Source of the DNA: Conidiobolus incongruus B7586
Taxonomy: Eukaryota > Entomophthoromycota > Entomophthoromycetes > Entomophthorales > Conidiobolaceae
Reading direction: 5' to 3'
Length of the DNA stretch: 11,168 nucleotides
Assembly: GCA_000697335.1 (NCBI GenBank)
Contig: JNEM01015613.1
Span: forward strand, 1-11,168
The position numbers and the translations under genes are program-made. This document shows, piece after piece, positions 8,822 through 11,168 of this stretch (positions within the stretch are counted from its first letter, which is position 1; each line of letters begins with the position of its first letter). The notes beneath the pieces were generated by a model that was not told the origin of the DNA, did no database searches, and was given only the letters and a program-made list of their open reading frames with translations.

Positions 8822-9165
8822 TGGTAATCCGCCAGACTAACTTCATCTCGCGATCTATTACCATATGAAGTCTTAATCCCAAAAGACCTATCACACCACT
8901 TCAAAGAGGTCTCATTCTTCTAGCAACCCAACACACTTTACGCTACTTACAGCCGACAATTGGCCTATAAAAAACCACTGCCTAGGTACATTATCCTTAT
9001 CATCATCACCTCCGGTCTTTTGTGAAGCCTATTGAACCCATAAAAATCCCAATAAAACACCCTAATCTAAACTACGAAACAGACCATGAACAAGTCGCTT
9101 CCTTAACTACTATTAACCTTCTACTAGAAATCGATAGAACAACACTATTTTCAAAGTATTTTTGA
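8822..9165. other. GC-richer island with strong C-over-G skew, unassigned
   Basis: Composition changes abruptly here. In 8881-9120 I count 71 C and 24 G, about 40% GC with C three times as frequent as G, against roughly 20% GC around it. CpG is frequent (CCGCC, TCGCGA, GCCGAC, CCGG). One plus-strand frame starting at 8821 stays readable for about 116 codons with three interior stops, including NPKRPITPLQRG and FVKPIEPIKIPIKHPN. The minus strand also has open pieces (GGDDDKDNVPRQWF). Neither strand gives a protein I recognise, and I see no tRNA or rRNA. It could be a piece of an unrelated gene, organellar DNA or a mobile element. Confidence 0.6.
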
Positions 9166-9179
9166 TCGACAAAATAAGT

Positions 9180-10108
9180 TATATATATAAATTTTAATCC
9201 AAAATATAACAAAGTATTATAATTATGCATAAATAACTGTAAACTGTTTTAAACATACTAAAATATTTATATTTTTCTTCACATTTCCCATAATATAAAT
9301 CCTAATAAATCAATTTAAAAATTTTTGATATAAATATAGTCTTAAAATTTTAATTTTAATTTTTATATGTGAAAATGAATTTTACTACACTAAAATAATT
9401 ATGCTTAACTTAAAAATATGGAATTGATACTAGAATATAATAGAATGATATTGTTACAGTCTTAATCTCATCATAGAAAAAGATTATTATAGAAAGAAAA
9501 TAGATAAATAATATTATCTTATATAAGAGGTAGAAAAAAAATAAAAAAATAAATTTAAAGATAATAAAGATGGATGTTTATTCAAGAAAATTAAGCATTT
9601 TAAATACTTTGAATATATTAGGTAGCGGTATTTAATATGTAAATTGTATAATATCACAAGTTATTGGAGCAATAGCTTAATATATCCTCAATAATATTAT
9701 TTTTTTTTGATATATGAATTAAAAAGTAAATTGAATGCTATTATAATTTATTCATTAAGTTTAAAGAGAATTAATATATTTTGTTCACTGTAAATATTTA
9801 TTTTGTTTGTAAATTGAATTATCAATATCTGATAATATTGAATAGAAGTCATTTTGAAATATGGTTATATTAAAATAATCTAATCAAGATATATCAATTA
9901 TTTTTAAATATGTAAAAATATATCAATAAAAATATATTTAATAATTCCTTAAGCAACTTTTTTGAAACTTGATTGATTAATATATATTAGTTTAAAAATG
10001 AAAAATGATAAATTTTTTAATTTTTGTTTTTTGAAAGTATTTTGAATTAAAAAAGATATTATATAGAGAATATATAAGAGAGTTAGCATTTTAAAACTAT
10101 ATGTATAT
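9180..10108. other. AT-rich spacer with A-rich low-complexity tract
   Basis: About 930 bases with stops in all frames. A run of mostly A sits around 9533-9575. No gene, RNA or repeat arm can be supported. Confidence 0.55.
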
Positions 10109-10109
10109 A

Positions 10110-10320
10110 CTAACTAGCAAAAATAAGTTATAAAATTAATAATATAAACATTTTTATTATTATCTTAATTAATTCTAATTTAAATAAACTTATATTAAAC
10201 TATGTAATTAATATATATTTTTTATTTATAATATGATATATAAAGTTAAATTTAATAAATTATTAATTGATATATTGAAACTAAAAATATACCTAAAATA
10301 AGTTATAAATTTATGGGTTT
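10110..10320 (+). repeat. Terminal inverted repeat (3' arm) of the second Tc1 copy
   Basis: It aligns over its length with the reverse complement of 1562-1775, including the long shared AT block around TTAATTAATTCTAATTT (10165-10181) and the inner block ending TTATGGGTTT (10311-10320). The outermost bases are damaged: CACTAGCCTGC of copy 1 is reduced to CTAGC. The exact end is therefore uncertain by a few bases. Confidence 0.8.
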
Positions 10321-10337
10321 TAATATTAATAAAAAAA

Positions 10338-11168
10338 TCAATATCTAATATATTTATCTTCTGTTATTTGAATTTCTTTAAGTTTATAAGTTATAGAGTT
10401 AATTAACTTTTTATATTAAATAAGTTTGATATTATCCTAAGCTTTTTAAATATACTTTTAAAATTAATTTAAATTTTTTATTAGGGGAAATTTTTAATTA
10501 ATTTTTTTAATTGATCTTAAAGATAATTTATTAAGCTAAAATTAAAAAACTAAACAAGATATTATATAATAATAATTTTATTATTTTTAAGCCATTTAAT
10601 AATAAAATCTATAATATAACAATAGGTATTATCTTATTAGAAAATAATATTTGATTTATTTAACTTATATTACTCAATAGTTTTTTTCAATTTATTATTT
10701 AAAATACTTTAGTATATTTTAGCATTAATTCCCTTATTAACTTTACAAAGATATCCTACACCTAAAGACAATATATATCCTTAAATAATAATTAACCTAT
10801 TATTATATTTTTGGGTTATAATAACATAATGGTTATAAAGTAGTTTTTTATCTTTTTTAAAACATTTAATTTTTTTATTAAATTTATTAAAATATACTTT
10901 TATTTTATTAAATTAAATAACTTTATTTTAATTAAATTTAGTTTAACATTAGTAATGATATTTAAACTCTTATATAACTTTATAGTAAGATTTCTTTAAT
11001 TAAAGGTGTTTTTTCTTAAAGTGTTAATGGTATTTATTTTAATATAAAGTATATATAATAATAATATTAGTACTAACTAATATTTTTATATAGCTTTATA
11101 GTTCTTGTTATACTTTTAAAATAATATTATATTTATTTATATTACTTGATCTATAAATATAATTTTTA
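10338..11168 (-). pseudogene. Tc1 transposase of the second copy, inactivated and partial
   Basis: This is the minus-strand counterpart of codons from about 720 to 1545 in copy 1. The frame ends in TGA (10340-10338) where copy 1 has TAA. Many positions are further worn: the DET/NET site reads Asn-Lys-Ile, and the Gln-Gln before the second catalytic Asp has been lost to C-to-T change, while that Asp itself (GAT) is kept. Two sites are better preserved than in copy 1: the Trp codon TGG at 10594-10592 (TAG in copy 1 at 1288) and CAA at 10813-10811 (TAA in copy 1 at 1070). Several stops (matching 776, 842, 968, 1172, 1465) are present in both copies. The N-terminal part lies beyond the window. 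Confidence 0.85.

Larger units (their letters stand above)
10110..11168 (-). mobile_element. Second Tc1 copy, inverted, truncated by the window edge
   Basis: Read on the minus strand, this is the 3' two-thirds of the element at 210-1775. The right edge of the window corresponds to about base 720 of the first copy, so some 500 bases including the far TIR lie outside. The end at about 10110 carries a worn form of the terminal repeat (CTAGC, then AAAAATAAGTTATAAAATT) next to TATA. The inner repeat block (AAAATAAGTTATAAATTT) is at 10296-10313. Similarity to copy 1 is obvious throughout, and the differences are overwhelmingly C-to-T and G-to-A, with copy 2 usually the more A/T-rich. It is more eroded than copy 1. 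Confidence 0.9.

Noticed and set aside
8822-9165. Animal-like mitochondrial fragment, because A and C are high and G is low
   Set aside because: None of the frames gave a mitochondrial protein I recognise, so the idea stays only as a possible explanation for the island.
9170-9200. CAAAATAAGTTATA, similar to the worn terminal repeat of Tc1 copy 2
   Set aside because: A single short AT-rich match with no second arm; chance is likely.

Overview
This is an extremely AT-rich eukaryotic window with one intact gene, an intronless seven-transmembrane receptor of the rhodopsin-like (family A) type on the minus strand. The rest is gene relics, two decayed Tc1-type DNA transposons and long AT-rich spacer. 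Very low GC, an intronless rhodopsin-like receptor in a small local paralogue cluster, and Tc1 elements together suggest an early-diverging fungus. My best guess is the Conidiobolus/Entomophthorales group, where expanded families of such receptors are known. This rests on gene content and composition only, and a small AT-rich animal genome is not excluded.

Layout. At 210-1775 lies a complete but dead Tc1-type (DD34E) element with terminal inverted repeats (TIRs) of about 210 bp and TA target duplications. At 2383-3345 (plus) is a nearly full-length but broken receptor gene. At 3885-4829 (minus) is the intact receptor. At 5780-6555 (minus) is a third, more eroded receptor copy. At 7298-8711 (plus) is a degraded coding relic rich in leucine and isoleucine, possibly of a leucine-rich-repeat family. 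At 8822-9165 is a short island of about 40% GC with a strong C-over-G bias that I cannot assign. From about 10110 to the right edge is a second, more eroded copy of the same Tc1 element in the opposite orientation, cut by the window end.

The receptor cluster is a record of gene birth and death: one working gene with a dead paralogue on each side. The transposon decay stands out. All 16 premature stops that I count in the left transposase frame are TAA or TAG, never TGA. At two of these sites the other copy still carries the ancestral TGG or CAA. This is the pattern left by C-to-T change at CpA sites and resembles repeat-induced point mutation. I found no RNA gene, CRISPR array or obviously new multi-gene system.
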